From Nephrocerus scutellatus (Eukaryota; Arthropoda; Insecta; Diptera; Pipunculidae), in the NCBI GenBank assembly GCA_947095585.1, contig OX352763.1, forward strand, positions 119,459,287 through 119,523,286: a DNA stretch of 64,000 bases, read 5' to 3'. This document shows positions 33,277 through 44,035 of the stretch, piece after piece (within the stretch, counting starts at the first letter, position 1; every line of letters starts with the position of its first letter). The position numbers and the translations under genes are program-made. The notes beneath the pieces were generated by a model, which saw only the letters and a list, made by a program, of their open reading frames with translations, searched no databases and was not told the DNA's origin.

Positions 33277-33696
33277 ATTATCCGTCATTGCGATAAGCCG
33301 TATTTTGATTTATTATAGCAACCGAATATGTCTGTACAGTGCGTATGCTATAAATGTACTCGATGTACTGAAGTGAATGGATTTTTTGCACCTACCACTT
33401 GCAGAGGTTCATTTTTATAAATTACTTAAATTTTACTTTCACCACGGTTGTGGTGGTAACAAGATGATATAAAAACAAATGACGATATTATCCGTCATTG
33501 CGATAAGCCGTATTTTGATTTATTATAGCAACCGAATATGTCTGTACTGTGCGTATGCTATAAATGTACTCGATGTACTGAAGTGAATGGATTTTTTGCA
33601 CCTACCACTTGCATAGGTTCTTTTTTATAAATTACTCCAATTTTACTTTCACCACGGTTGCGTTGCGGTGGTTACTAGATGATATAAAAACAAACG
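33277..33696 (+). repeat. Tandem duplication, two units of 210 bp
   Basis: ATTATCCGTCATTGCGATAA starts at 33277 and again at 33487. The units match nearly base for base; differences include GTACAGTGCG/GTACTGTGCG and GCAGAGG/GCATAGG. Each ends with CACCACGGTTGTG-type text and GATGATATAAAAACAAA. Confidence 0.9.
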
Positions 33697-33699
33697 ACG

Positions 33700-35114
33700 T
33701 TCTCGCAGATAGATACTATAAATTAATTTCTATAGAAAATTTTTTTTTTTTTTAATGGATGGACGGATGGGTCAAAAATAAAATATTTTTTAAATAATAT
33801 CCTTTTTGTGTATGAGTCTTCTTGTATGCTTGTATGAAGCAAGCCAAATGTTTTCCATATGTAATATATAACATATATAACATATTTCTACTCTATACAC
33901 AATGAACACTCTCTGGATAAATGGAATTCATTCAGGCAGATTCTCTTCACCAAATTCTCAATTCGTTTTCACCATAATCACTCAGGAACTGAGGATTTTG
34001 TGTTGTACACATAACAACGAACCTAACACAATCCTGGCTGGCAAGGACTAGAACAGCTACCACCTTTCAGTCAGTCGATGAATAACGTTGGTTCACTTTC
34101 GGTCCTGGAGTTACGCGTTCGGTTCTGGCAAAAATTACGAGAGCAATATTCGAGCGAATTTTTAATTTTTTTGAGATACAATTACGAAATTTAAGTGAAA
34201 TGTCGGCTTATCTAATATCGCAAAAAGGTTCTTAATCTCACGTGCAGAATTTTCGGTATAGATCGTGGTCGGAGTAATGCAAAACATCTTCAAGGTCAAC
34301 TTTGCGATTATTTTAAAAAAAAGAAAAAAATCCTGTGTGCCATTAAATCTTCTTGTGGTGGTATAAATAAAAAAAAAAAAAAAATAAAGTCATAGTGAAA
34401 ATATGTTACAAAGGTTGCAATATCAGACGTACGTACAAAGGAACACAACTAGCAAAGTGTCAGTTATAAATAAAAGCGGTAATTATAAGTTTACTCGTTC
34501 ACATTTTCAAAAGCAATAAATCTGTAAAGCCAGCTTTAGTTTAACACGTCACTGTCATGCTAGGCTACGGAAGATTGTGAATAACACGAAGTGATTTATG
34601 CGGAGATTCGTGCGAAACGTGAGTGGGTCATAATAAATGCGCGAGGTTCTACAACATAAATCGCACACCTGCCACTTAATTTCATAAATATTGCCCGTTT
34701 AATTCCGCTAAACATATTTATGTACGCGATTAAAAAAACCGTTTATAAGATAATTTATCTGCTATCTGCTCTGCTCTGCATAATTTTCTCAGGTGTCATT
34801 TCATAAAAAGTCCAAACCACTAAAGCTGCGTAATCGCGCTTTCATTGTTATTTGCCAACAATGCTTCAACGTAGCTAGAATGATTTTAATATCTTTCAGC
34901 ACCAAGAGGAAGCATCTCTTCATATAACAACAAGTGATTGATGGAAAAAACGTCAGCTGCAAATAATTTTTAAATCACGGTTATAAAAGTGAAATATGTT
35001 TTTAATTAGTTTCGTCGGATAAAACACCAAAATGTCAAGACGTGAATGAGTGGGCCATGGAACTATGTTTAGTAAATGATTAAGCAAACTGGTGTAAACT
35101 GTTTACTCCCTCTT
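33700..35114. other. AT-rich interval, nothing recognised
   Basis: Poly(T) at 33741-33753 and poly(A) near 34370-34384 are present. No motif-bearing frame or RNA gene recognised. A direct CATATGTAATATATAACATA stretch is low complexity. Confidence 0.4.
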
Positions 35115-35925
35115 CCCCTTTAAGCAGATTTAAAGTAAACTTTATGGATCCTAATAGTAAAGAGTGGGCAATTTAAAAGTTTGTTTTTAAAAACACTATA
35201 AAATGAGTATACATCCATATATTTTTGTGACGGCTGGAGTCTCCGATTTAAGAATGCTGGCCTAACAGTCCAGTTTTTAAGAAATTTTTCGATCATTTCG
35301 GCAACAGTCGCAATCTTTTGTTTTAAAGGTGAAATTGTCTCTGGATTATCCGCATAACATCTATCCATAACGGCACCCCATAAAAAAAAGTCAATCGGCG
35401 TCTAATCGCAGCTCCGCGCAGTCCAATTCACATTTCCAAAACGGCTGATTATTCGGTTGCCAAATTTGGCGCGCAATAGACTGATTGTCAGTCGGCTTGT
35501 ATGGCATGTGGCGCCATCTTGTTAAAACAAAATGTCGTCCACATTCATAGCGTCGATTTGAGGCCATAAAAAGTTGGTCAGCTGGCTCTGTAACGGTCGC
35601 CATTGACGGTAACGGCGTTTCCAGCAGCGTTTTCGAAGAAAAATGGGTCACCACTCCCAAATCCAAACAAAACTGTCGCTCTTGGTGGATGCATTGGCTT
35701 CTTTACGATTAAGTGTGGCTCTTCCTCAAATCTGGCAATTCTGCTTGTTTACATAGCCCCCGAGATGGAAATGCATTCGTCTGAAAAGAAGATTTTTCGA
35801 CCAAAATCGACGTCATTATCAAGCAATGAAGAGAACCGATATCGAAGCGGTTGGTAGTTTGCTTTCAACTCCTGAGTCATTTCGACCTTTTAAGCAAAAA
35901 ATCCGATCCGAGGTCTTTGTGCAGT
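35115..35925 (-). mobile_element. mariner DD41D (rosa-like), second copy, 5' part missing
   Basis: Minus strand: FSDECISI with GAM (about 35740-35795), KKPMHPPRATV, FFFENAAGNAVTVNG (35600-35645), QDGATCHTSRL (second Asp) and RSCD then a stop, then TPIDFFLWGAVMDRCYADNP (35340-35400). 41 residues separate the second Asp from the one in PIDFF, the same spacing as at 14511-15764. There are several stops and frameshifts and the N-terminal region is lost. No inverted repeats could be placed at the edges. Confidence 0.8.
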
Positions 35926-37726
35926 ATTCTTCTTAGGCTGAGGATTCCAGTCGAGCGTTAGTTTCGTAATATCGTCCGCTGGCTTTCTCAAATTGTGTCC
36001 AATCCACCTCCATTATCTTCGTCTGATGGTGATCCCGATTGCTTTCTGCTGCGTTACAATTCTTGATTGGTGATAACCATCTTGTTCCAATTATCCGCCT
36101 TAATCACTTGTTGACGAAGACTTGGAGACGCGTCGCAGTTGACTCTGTGACTTTCCACGTTTTGCAGCCATGGAGTACTGAGAGAACGTTAGATCTAAAG
36201 ATCGTTAGCTTCAGATTCCGGGAGATTTGCGAGGAGTTCCAGATATTATTTAGCATACTATGTATAGGAGTGTCGCGCCTTGTTTACACGAGAGCACACG
36301 TCCGAGTCAGCACCACGCTTTTTTGACATCCAGCTGCCTAAGTAACAAAACTTATCGGCTTCCTCTATCTGGTGTCCGTCAATTGAGAGATAATATGTTC
36401 CACTAGCGTTAACGCGAAGTAGTTTTGTTTTTGACACGTAATTTTAAAACACACTTTGTAAGCGTGGAATTCTAGTGAGTTTTATTTTCGCTCCATGTCA
36501 CCTAGCGATTGTGATAGGCGACAGATATCATCGGCATAGTCCAGGTCTTCTAGGCGGTGAAAAACATTCCATGGCATACCCGATAGAGTACGGATTACTA
36601 TTTTCATCACCCAGTCGATGAAAATTGTGAAAAGCAATGGTGAGAGGGTGCAACCTTGCTTGACTCCCGAGTAGATTATGAAATGTGAGCCAAGATGACC
36701 GTTATGAATGAAGGCGCATGTTTAGTCGCGGTACAGCTCGTGATGATGTTGATGAGTTTTTTAGGAACACCATAGTTAGACAAAAGCTGCCACATCATGT
36801 TTTGGACCACGCTATCAAAAGTGCGTTTAAAATCTAGAAAAACCATACACAGAGAAGAGCGATACTCAACTGACTGTTCAATATGATTATACGCAGGGTG
36901 TTAATTTGATCTGTACAAGAACGGTTTGGGCGAAATCCTGCCGGTACATTTCTCAAAATTGGCTCTAACGCATTCCGTAAGCGCCTAGCTATTATAGAGG
37001 AGATCACTTTGTTTATGGTGTTTAGCGGGGTAATTCCTCTCCAGTTTTCGCAATCAAATGCTCAAATCACCTTTCTTGGGGAGTTTGCCTACTAAGCCTT
37101 CTTTTAAAGACGATGGAATTGTTTCAGATTCCTCGATATCTTGATATATCGCATGTAATATTCGCGTAGCTAACTCGACGTCGGCTTGAAGGAGTTCTGC
37201 GTAGATGTTGACATTGCCTGCTGCTTTATCTGATTGCATTGAACAAGTTCTTGTGCTTATCTCATCCAACGAAGGAGTAGCGACACTGATGTTAAGTAGC
37301 CTATTAGGGTACATATGTTGGTTGATGGACGTGCCTGGCAAAGTACAATTCAAAACATTCTTAAAATGTTCTGTCCAGCGGGTTAATTGTTGTTCCTCCA
37401 TAAGGATCAAAGAGCCTATTGCCTTAACAGGGTAGTTGATGTGGTGTTTCTTGTTGTCGAGCTTAAGAGCGAGTTGGTAGACTGTGCTGTATTGTCTACT
37501 ATCAGCGGCTTCCTGTGATTGTGTTGCGATGTCGCGTAGCCATGCTCGTTTCTCGTTCCTAGCTGAACGTCCAACTTGCCGGTCCAGATCCCTGTACTTC
37601 CTCGCTAATGCGCTTCGCTCGGCACCCGAGGCCGCGTTTAACTCTGCTTTGATGGATTGGCGCTCACGAATGGTGTTCCATGTGCTATCTGATATCCATT
37701 CTTTTCTAGTTTTGTCGGGCTAACCT
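35926..37726 (-). mobile_element. RTE-type retrotransposon, subfamily D, 3' part with intact YADD
   Basis: Minus strand. Upstream of the RT is a basic helical stretch (RQSIKAELNAASGAERSALA near 37640, then RKYRDLDRQVGRSARNEKRA). The frame 37054-37410 starts MEEQQLTRWTEHFKNVLN and ends EGLVGKLPKKGDLS. Further on are GVKQGCTLSPLLFTIFIDWV (about 36608-36670) and LDYADDICRLSQSLGDME (36495-36550); both YADD aspartates are intact. The thumb ends with WRWIGHT-like text near 36000. Stops and frameshifts occur between pieces. The upstream continuation is at 38178, beyond a LINE insertion. A mariner adjoins the 3' side. Confidence 0.75.
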
Positions 37727-38177
37727 ATTATTATTATTATATTAGGCGAGGCTAAAAAGCCCTGAGCACTACGACCTTTAGGTCTATTGTGCGTCCCTGA
37801 CCACATTATGCGGCTGCTCAGTTCCTTCGTGAATGCCACCACATCTGACAATGCGATTGGCCTGGCATTCGTCCATGGAACTGTATAGGCCTTGAGATGT
37901 TTTATTCTTTTCTGGATGAGGGCTACGCATACGAAGAGTATATGCTCTGACGTTTCCTTTGCCTCGTTACAAAATCGGCAGCGGTCCGATTGGGATTTGC
38001 CCATTTTCGAAAGATGGTCATGGAATGGGCCATGTCCTGTCATATACCAGATTAGTGTTCTTAGTGTATGGCGGTCCAGTTTGATGGCCCTGTCCATATG
38101 ACTAATGTTATAGTTTAGAAGCTTCTTGGCTTGTCTCATCCCAGACGACGAATTCCATTCCGCTTCGATAAAAGTAA
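37727..38177 (-). mobile_element. 5'-truncated RNase H-type LINE inserted in RTE-D
   Basis: The frame 37720-38139 (minus) reads MRQAKKLLNYNISHMDRAIK, HTLRTLIWYMTGHGPFHDHL, the zinc-binding C.FC....E.SEHILFVC motif, and ends with a run of Ile encoded by the 3' (ATA)n tail. This is the C-terminal domain of an I/Jockey-group LINE. The insertion is flanked by a perfect 12-bp repeat, TCGGGCTAACCT, at 37715-37726 and 38178-38189. Most of the protein (endonuclease, RT, RNase H) was never copied. The single open frame and clean ends suggest a fairly recent insertion. Confidence 0.9.
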
Positions 38178-38275
38178 TCGGGCTAACCTAACGCGATTAT
38201 AGACAGTCATGTCCTTAGCCTCTCGCATCACAACTCCTATCTTAAGCATCTACATCGCGTCACTGGAAACTCGGC
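38178..38275 (-). mobile_element. RTE-D, upstream segment
   Basis: Minus strand text KIGVVMREAKDMTVYNRVRL runs up to the 12-bp repeat and continues on the other side of the LINE as LARQN then RMDI. This joins the two RTE-D parts in one frame apart from a stop. Upstream the match fades. Confidence 0.65.
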
Positions 38276-39507
38276 AAATCAAGTGAACGATTTCGGTATC
38301 CATTTGTATTAGCTTGGGTCGGGCATAAATAAGAAGGGGACTTGCCTTGGTCGGCGGCGCTTCATGTCGACCTAGGTTGCGGTTGGCCAATCACCACTCA
38401 ACTGAATTAAGTGATTCTTGAAACTAATACAAGCCTTGGATATGAAGCTGTAATAGTAGTGAATTTCGATAAAATGAAGTTTAAAATGAACGGCCAATCT
38501 AGGGATTTTAAAACTTAAGCATAAGCTACAACGCTAACGATAATAAAAGTTGAAAAAATGGCTATAACATGAGAGTATCATCATCTCCTCTCTTCTTCTC
38601 TTTTCCTTAACGCCCACGCTGTGCCAAGCATATAGCCGAACGTAAAAAGGGTGCGCATATTATAAAAAAAAAAAATTACGATTGGATCTACAACCGCTCC
38701 TCGCCCGCCCTCAAAAAATCTCTGGACCGGTTCCGATTTCCAACTGATGTCATCAAATAAAGTTCGGTTAAGAGTATGTTACTTAGAAATATTCGATAAA
38801 ATAAGCTGAGTTTGATTTAGGGGGTTGGGTGAATAAAATAATACCAACTCTTAGTCTAATACGCTGTGCTCATACTTCTCTACAGCAGCACTCGCTTATA
38901 AATACATAAACGAGTCCTTTTATTCTTTTTTGGTTTTTTTTTTCTTTTTTCCTTTTAGATTCAACTTAATTCCTTTTGTGCTCGCTCTTTAACGGAAGAA
39001 TAAACAAGCGAAAGAATCACACATTCGCATCGTATCGCAGATACGACATACGTACAAGTGGAAATATGTACTAAATTTACTTCAGGATAATAAATAAAAC
39101 ATAACATTTTTATAAGGTCGTGTGCGCGAGAAGCGCGTTATTTATTTATTTACGAAATACATTCGGATTGTACCAAATAATAAAGTGAAAAAAATTAAAA
39201 TCAATCGAAGAGAAAAAGAGGAACGCAAAATGTTTCAGAAAAAATTTTCATATAAATCACAACGTTTCCATTGGGGTACGAGTGTATTTTCGAGTGAAAC
39301 AAAAATCTGAATGTTATTTGTTGATGAAATAAATGCAGAAACCAAGAGCTGAAGGATGTATGTTTGCCGATATGTATTGTAAACTGAACCAAAAATAAGG
39401 ATTTGTACACAACTACCAAGTGGTAAGTGTGAAATGCAAACATAATTGTTACTCCCTTTTATGATGTTTTGTGTTATTTTGTCATTAATTTGATAGAAAC
39501 TCAGTAA
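38276..39507. other. Mostly unassigned; one RTE leader-like scrap on the plus strand
   Basis: ATACAAGCCTTGGATATGAA at 38429 resembles ACAAGCCTCGGATATGG in the RTE-C leader (25624), so a scrap of an RTE leader may lie at 38270-38460 (+). The CTC/TCT-rich run at 38583-38608 is low complexity. Nothing else recognised. Confidence 0.4.
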
Positions 39508-39605
39508 ATAATAATAATATTCGGCGCGACAGACCGTTGCGGTCCAAGGCATAGCTTTCCGCGACCATTTGTTTTGTGCACGTTTGCTTTCGGTTACATA
39601 AAGAA
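39508..39605 (-). mobile_element. tRNA-derived SINE, copy 4 (5'-truncated)
   Basis: Plus-strand text AATAATATTCGGCGCGACAG, ACCGTTGCGGTCCAAGGC, then CGCGACCATTTGTTTTGTGC is the reverse complement of the SINE 3' end, with its (ATT)n tail at 39508. Only the 3' quarter is left. Confidence 0.75.
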
Positions 39606-39714
39606 AACCCATTTGTGGAAAACCGAACCAAATTTAGACGAGTCAGAAATGGTTGCAATGCCTTAGACGAGCCAAATTCGACTATGACCAGAAACTAAGA
39701 CAAAAAATACATCA

Positions 39715-40915
39715 ATGTCCCAAATCCCAATGGCCTGATGGCATTCCAGCTATAGTTTTGTAGAGGTGTTCTACATCGTTGGCATTACCACTGCGCAGGC
39801 TTTTCCATTTCTCTTATTATTCTGGAGTCGTCCCAAGGAATTGGAAAACCGCCTTTATCCAGCCTGTTCCTAAAAAAGGCGAACCGTCATCTCTTCCCTC
39901 GTACCGACCCATTGCGCTAACATCCAAGGTCATGGAAACGCTGATCAATCGTAAGTTTATGCAATACCTTGAATCACGTGAAATTCTTAGCTACCGGCAG
40001 TACGGGTTTCGAAGGCAACGTTCTACAGGTGATCTGATGGCGAGTCTCACTGAAAAGTGGAACCGCAGTCTATTCACAAATTAGGTGAAAGAAAAGTGGT
40101 TGCACTCGATATTTCCAAGGCATTTGACAGAAAATTAATGCCTATGCAATTTATAAGACCATGGTCGTTTGGACTAGTAACTATCTCTCTGACCGTTCAA
40201 TCCAGGTCGTATTGGACGGTTTCTAATCCAATGTCAATCACATAAAAGCCGGTGTTCCTCAAGGCTCTGTTTTGTCTCCGACACTCTTTCTCATTTTCAT
40301 TAATGATCTCCTATTCGCTACTTCTAATCCGATTCATTATTTCGCTGACGAGAGAAATCTTAGCTTTTCAAATGAGTTTGCGCTCTCTCCATGCCCATCT
40401 TTATCCCAAATTGAACTTGAACAGCAACTTATGTTAAGCACGTTAAATTCTGACATTGAGAGCGTAACAAGGTGGGGACTACACAGTAGAGTTGGATTTA
40501 ACGCTCCCAAAATCCAATGCTGTCTTCTGTAGTCTAAGTGTAATTTAAACCCCCAATCTTTATCCATGAATGGATTCTGCATTAAAGAAACTGAAAAGCT
40601 TTCAATACTAGGTATGTGCTTCAACAACAAGCTTCGTTGGAATGACCACATATTCGCCATCGCTAAGAATGCTGCGAAATGTTTAGGTTTCCTAAAATGG
40701 TGCAAGATGTAGTTCACTTCTTCGGACCTGGCTACTATTTACAGGCATATATTCGCCCTAAATTGCAATTAAACTGTATTGTCTGGGCAGGTGCTCCCAA
40801 GACAATAAAACTTATTGGTGACGTAAATATCGCGAAAACTATCGAATCGCTTGAACATCGTAGGAATGTTTCCTGTTTGTCACTGTTTTATCGCTTTTTC
40901 CATAAGCGGTAGAAT
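39715..40915 (+). mobile_element. Jockey/CR1-like LINE, reverse transcriptase remnant
   Basis: The frame 39779-40084 has VVPRNWKTAFIQPVPKKGEP, SYRPIALTSKVMETLINRK and a GFRRQRSTGDL turn. The next frame gives VVALDISKAFD (first catalytic Asp). After a gap come AGVPQGSVLSPTLFLIFIND and, in place of FADD, YFADERN (second Asp changed to Glu). The thumb has ETEKLSILGMCFNNKLRWND, AIAKNAAKCLGFLKWCK, VWAGAPKT-like text and IESLEHRRNVSCLSLFYRFF (to about 40910). There are many frameshifts and stops. The family is also present at 32232-32530 and perhaps at 12545-12945. Confidence 0.75.
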
Positions 40916-40934
40916 AAGAAATATCCAAATGCAT

Positions 40935-41040
40935 CCCGCCCATCCACCAACCCAACCAAAATACCCGTGCCACAACTCGAGCTCACGGATGTACCATTAG
41001 ACCTTCTAACCAATGCAGAGATAAGAGCTGTTAAAAAATG
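40935..41040 (+). mobile_element. Possible LINE fragment upstream of an RT domain
   Basis: Reads PVPQLELTDVPLDLLTNAEI then RAVKK and a stop. The text resembles the start of an RT domain in Jockey-like elements. It is a short, weak match. Confidence 0.3.
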
Positions 41041-41125
41041 AGTGCGCTTAGCCTTTACGAGCGGTTGAAGTGAAACTTCTTTGATGTTGTGTCCGATATT
41101 ACGATTAAATCAAAAGGCAAAAATA

Positions 41126-41625
41126 GTTCTACATACCGAGTTTTACACAAATGCTTGAGCAATAGCCTAGTTCCCAATAAACAAGTCTTCTAGTCGAATC
41201 TTTATAGTCCTACATACCGAATTTCATACGAATCCCTTGAGAATTTGGTTGGTCCACAATATTTCAGAACCTTTTGCCAAGATCACAGAACTTCCAAGTC
41301 TTATAGTCGCATCTTTATAGTCCTACATACGCAATTTCATACGAATAGCTTGAGAAATTGCTAAGTCCACAAAATTCCATACCCTATTGGCCAGATCCCA
41401 GAACTTCTATAGAAACAAGTCTTATAGTCGCATCTTTATAGTCCTACATACCGAATTTCATACAAATCCCTTGAGAAATTGCTTGGTCCACAAAATTCCA
41501 GACCCTATTGGCCAGATCCCAGAACTTCCATAGAAACAAGTCTTATAGTCGCATCTTTATAGTCCTACATACCGAATTTCATACGAATCGTTTGAGAAAT
41601 GGCTTAGTTTTCAAAATAGTGACAT
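41126..41625 (+). repeat. Tandem array of about 121-bp units (five units)
   Basis: TTTATAGTCCTACATAC occurs at 41201, 41314, 41435 and 41556 (spacings 113, 121, 121), with a diverged first unit at about 41126. Each unit has CATACCGAATTTCATACGAA, CTTGAGAAATTGCT, CCACAAAATTCCAGACCC and CAGATCCCAGAACTTCC. A single related unit is at 28806. Confidence 0.9.
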
Positions 41626-41940
41626 TTAACAGAGTCTCACTTAACAGTGTCTGACTTAACAGTGTCTCACTTAACAGAGTCTCACTTAACAGTGTCTCAC
41701 AACAGTGTCTGACTTAACAGTGTCTCACTTAACAGTGTCTCACAACAGTGTCTGACTTAACAGTGTCTGACTTAACAGTGTCTCACTTAACAGTGTCTAT
41801 CAACAGTGTCTCACTTAACAGTGTCTGACTTAACAGTGTCTCACAACAGTGTCTGACTTAACAGTGTCTGACTTAACAGTGTCTGACTTAACAGTGTCTG
41901 ACTTAACAGTGTCTATCATCAGTGTCTCACTTAACATATT
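41626..41940 (+). repeat. Minisatellite, about 21 units of 15 or 12 bp
   Basis: Units are CTTAACAGTGTCTGA or CTTAACAGTGTCTCA (15 bp), and a short form CAACAGTGTCTC (12 bp) lacking TTA-type text. AGAGTCT replaces AGTGTCT in two units and TCTATCA in two. The array begins exactly where the 121-bp array stops. Confidence 0.95.
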
Positions 41941-43095
41941 ACTTTTTTAACATGCACCCCCTTGTAGGGAGACGTAGTAACGTCAAAACCAAAATGTTAG
42001 ATCCAACCAAGCAAAATAAAAATTATTGAAAGTAGTGTAAGCCAACGTACCAGTTATAAAATCATATAGTCAGTAAGTTATTTATTTATACTAACACTAG
42101 TTCCTAGTTCAGTTTGATAAATAAATAAATAAATAAAAAATAGGCATATGATTGACAGAATAAAAAACTCTACCTCTTTCCATATGGGATTGCGTCAAAG
42201 AGTCCATGACATTAGAAGCTGACTGTCACTCATACTACGAGGAGTGGCATCTAGTGTGCGTGTACCGCCAAAACTAAAAGTTCAGCATTTTGTACTCTGA
42301 TGAAGGTTAAGCTTTCTCGCCTTTCAACAGATAAAAGGCGGATCAACATTTCTTGTTTTTAAGCAATCAGGCGCCGAGACTGCAAAGGATGTGCGAAATG
42401 AAGTGCTATACTCGTAGATGCGATCGTATCAACGGCACTGATGGTTCTTGTTTTGACTGCCACTTAGCGACACAAAAGAAAGGATGACAGGAAGGCGCTT
42501 CTCGTGTGTAAAAAGAAATGGTATCTATCGTATTATTGCGTTGCATAAGTTTTTCTTTTCTTTTTGTTGTAGCTGGAAAACATGCCAAGTTTATTTATTT
42601 TCTACTTATCTAACCTTTGTGAAAATTACGCGATATTCTAACGAAAGAAGTTTGGCGCCAACTAACAATAGAGCACAAATTAAAATGCTTATCATGCCCA
42701 TCCCGACAAGTTCAAACTATTAGCAGTGCTATCTGCACAAATGAATAAGAATTTTAATGAGCGACACCAAGAGAATTCATGTCAACAGTATCAGCTTTTT
42801 TGGGTAATGATACCTAAGCCACGCTTTGGGCCTGTAATTCCTTTTCAGTTTTCAGTGGACTTTATACTTCCACGAATTGCAGTGTATTTCCGTTGGTTTT
42901 TTGTATTTTGTTTTATTCTAAAGGCAATTATTTTTCCCTACTTCAGTTACTTATCATGTATCATCCCTGCGGTTAAAGTGTATCTGCTGAGTGATTCAAC
43001 TCGCATTACTCATAATATATTTGCGCTATACCCGCCGACTGCCTTACTCACCAAAGAGCTTGCTTTATATTCTCATAGATGTCATATTATGTGTC
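41941..43095. other. Unassigned interval
   Basis: AAATAAATAAATAAATAAAT lies at 42118-42138. A 130-codon open frame at 42726-43118 (+) has hydrophobic stretches but no recognised motif and is not called. Confidence 0.35.
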
Positions 43096-43101
43096 TGATA
43101 A

Positions 43102-43620
43102 ATGACACGAGTTCATGATGCTGAGGATGATGAAGATGAAGAGGCAGAGGTTTTCCGACACTACCGTTGTATTGCGGCTGATGGTCATGAAGAAGTATAT
43201 CGTCATGATCTCGTTAGTCCAGGATTTACTGTTCGCTTTAATACACACAACGAGAGTTATATTTATGTCATCAGATCGAAATACAAAAGAGAAGGAGGAA
43301 CACCAACAAGGACATTGCGTTGCGATGCGAACTCAAAATGGCAAAATGATGTGAACTCAATTTAATGAAAGGGAGTCGCGGGGTGGAGATATGCATATCG
43401 CAGCCAGCCACTAGACCTTCTGTCCAAGTTTTAAGTGAGACGCCACAGACATCAGTGTCATGGCTCATGGCGCGGTTGCTTACATTTGCTATGGATCATG
43501 CGAAATGTAGGCGCTTCATGATGGTGATGAAAATGATGATGATGATGGAAGTTCGCAGCATTACACTCAGGCACAAACGGGCACATCAGAGTATAAAGAA
43601 AGAGTGCTATGTGTAAAAGC
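43102..43620 (+). pseudogene. Possible host-gene remnant, CCP/sushi-like coding text
   Basis: The frame 43102-43365 begins with an acidic run (DAEDDEDEEAE), then HYRCIAADGHEEVYRHDLVS, PGFTVRF, SYIYVIRSKYKREGGTPTRT and LRCDANSKWQND. The order Cys, Gly, PGF.V.F, YIYV, Cys, Trp resembles a CCP (sushi) domain with some cysteines lost. A TAA stands directly upstream of the first ATG. After the TAA at 43363 the next frame (43365-43616) gives QPATRPSVQVLSETPQTSVS. A third frame continues with AHGAVAYICYGSCEM, a stop, then LHDGDENDDDDGSSQHYT. This switching of plausible protein text across frames suggests a decayed coding copy or exon. It is not a transposon motif known to me. The protein family is uncertain and no gene symbol is offered. 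Confidence 0.4.
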
Positions 43621-43789
43621 ACCTGCAGCGTGCACTGTACTACGATAATTCAATATTGACAGTTATTTATAATTGAATGCGTACCTAAAGTAATTTCCAT
43701 ATAATGGGGTCACGTCTGCTACCGACTGATGGGCATTGTAGAAACTGCTGTTTGAGTAAAGGCGTTCTATGGTTGAAGAAAAAAGACAA

Positions 43790-44035
43790 CCTATAACAAA
43801 TTTCATGTAAATTCTCTTATCGGAAATATATGTGTGCAAGTTTTTAATAAAATCTGAGTAACTTTTTATGAGAGCCCCTCGACGCAGAGGATCGATCGCG
43901 CCAAAATTTTTAAAGAAAATCTGGTCACATGTGTGCAAAGATTGAAGAAAATCAAGTTTTGGGAAGTGGATTTAAAATCGATCACAAGATTTGGCGACAA
44001 ACCAATTACCAAACAAATCTAGGCGCGAAGATAAC
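43790..44035 (+). repeat. Dispersed repeat G, left part (split by RTE-A4)
   Basis: Shows AGACAACCTATAACAAATTT, ATGTGTGCAAGTTTTTAATA, GAGAGCCCCTCGACGC, then AAGATTGAAGAAAATCAAG and ATCACAAGATTTGGCGAC. It ends at CGAAGATAAC (44026-44035); the G tail resumes at 44966 with the same ten bases. Confidence 0.7.

Noticed and set aside
41626..41940. CRISPR-like repeat array
   Set aside because: Repeats of 12-15 bp are directly adjacent without spacers; eukaryotic minisatellite.
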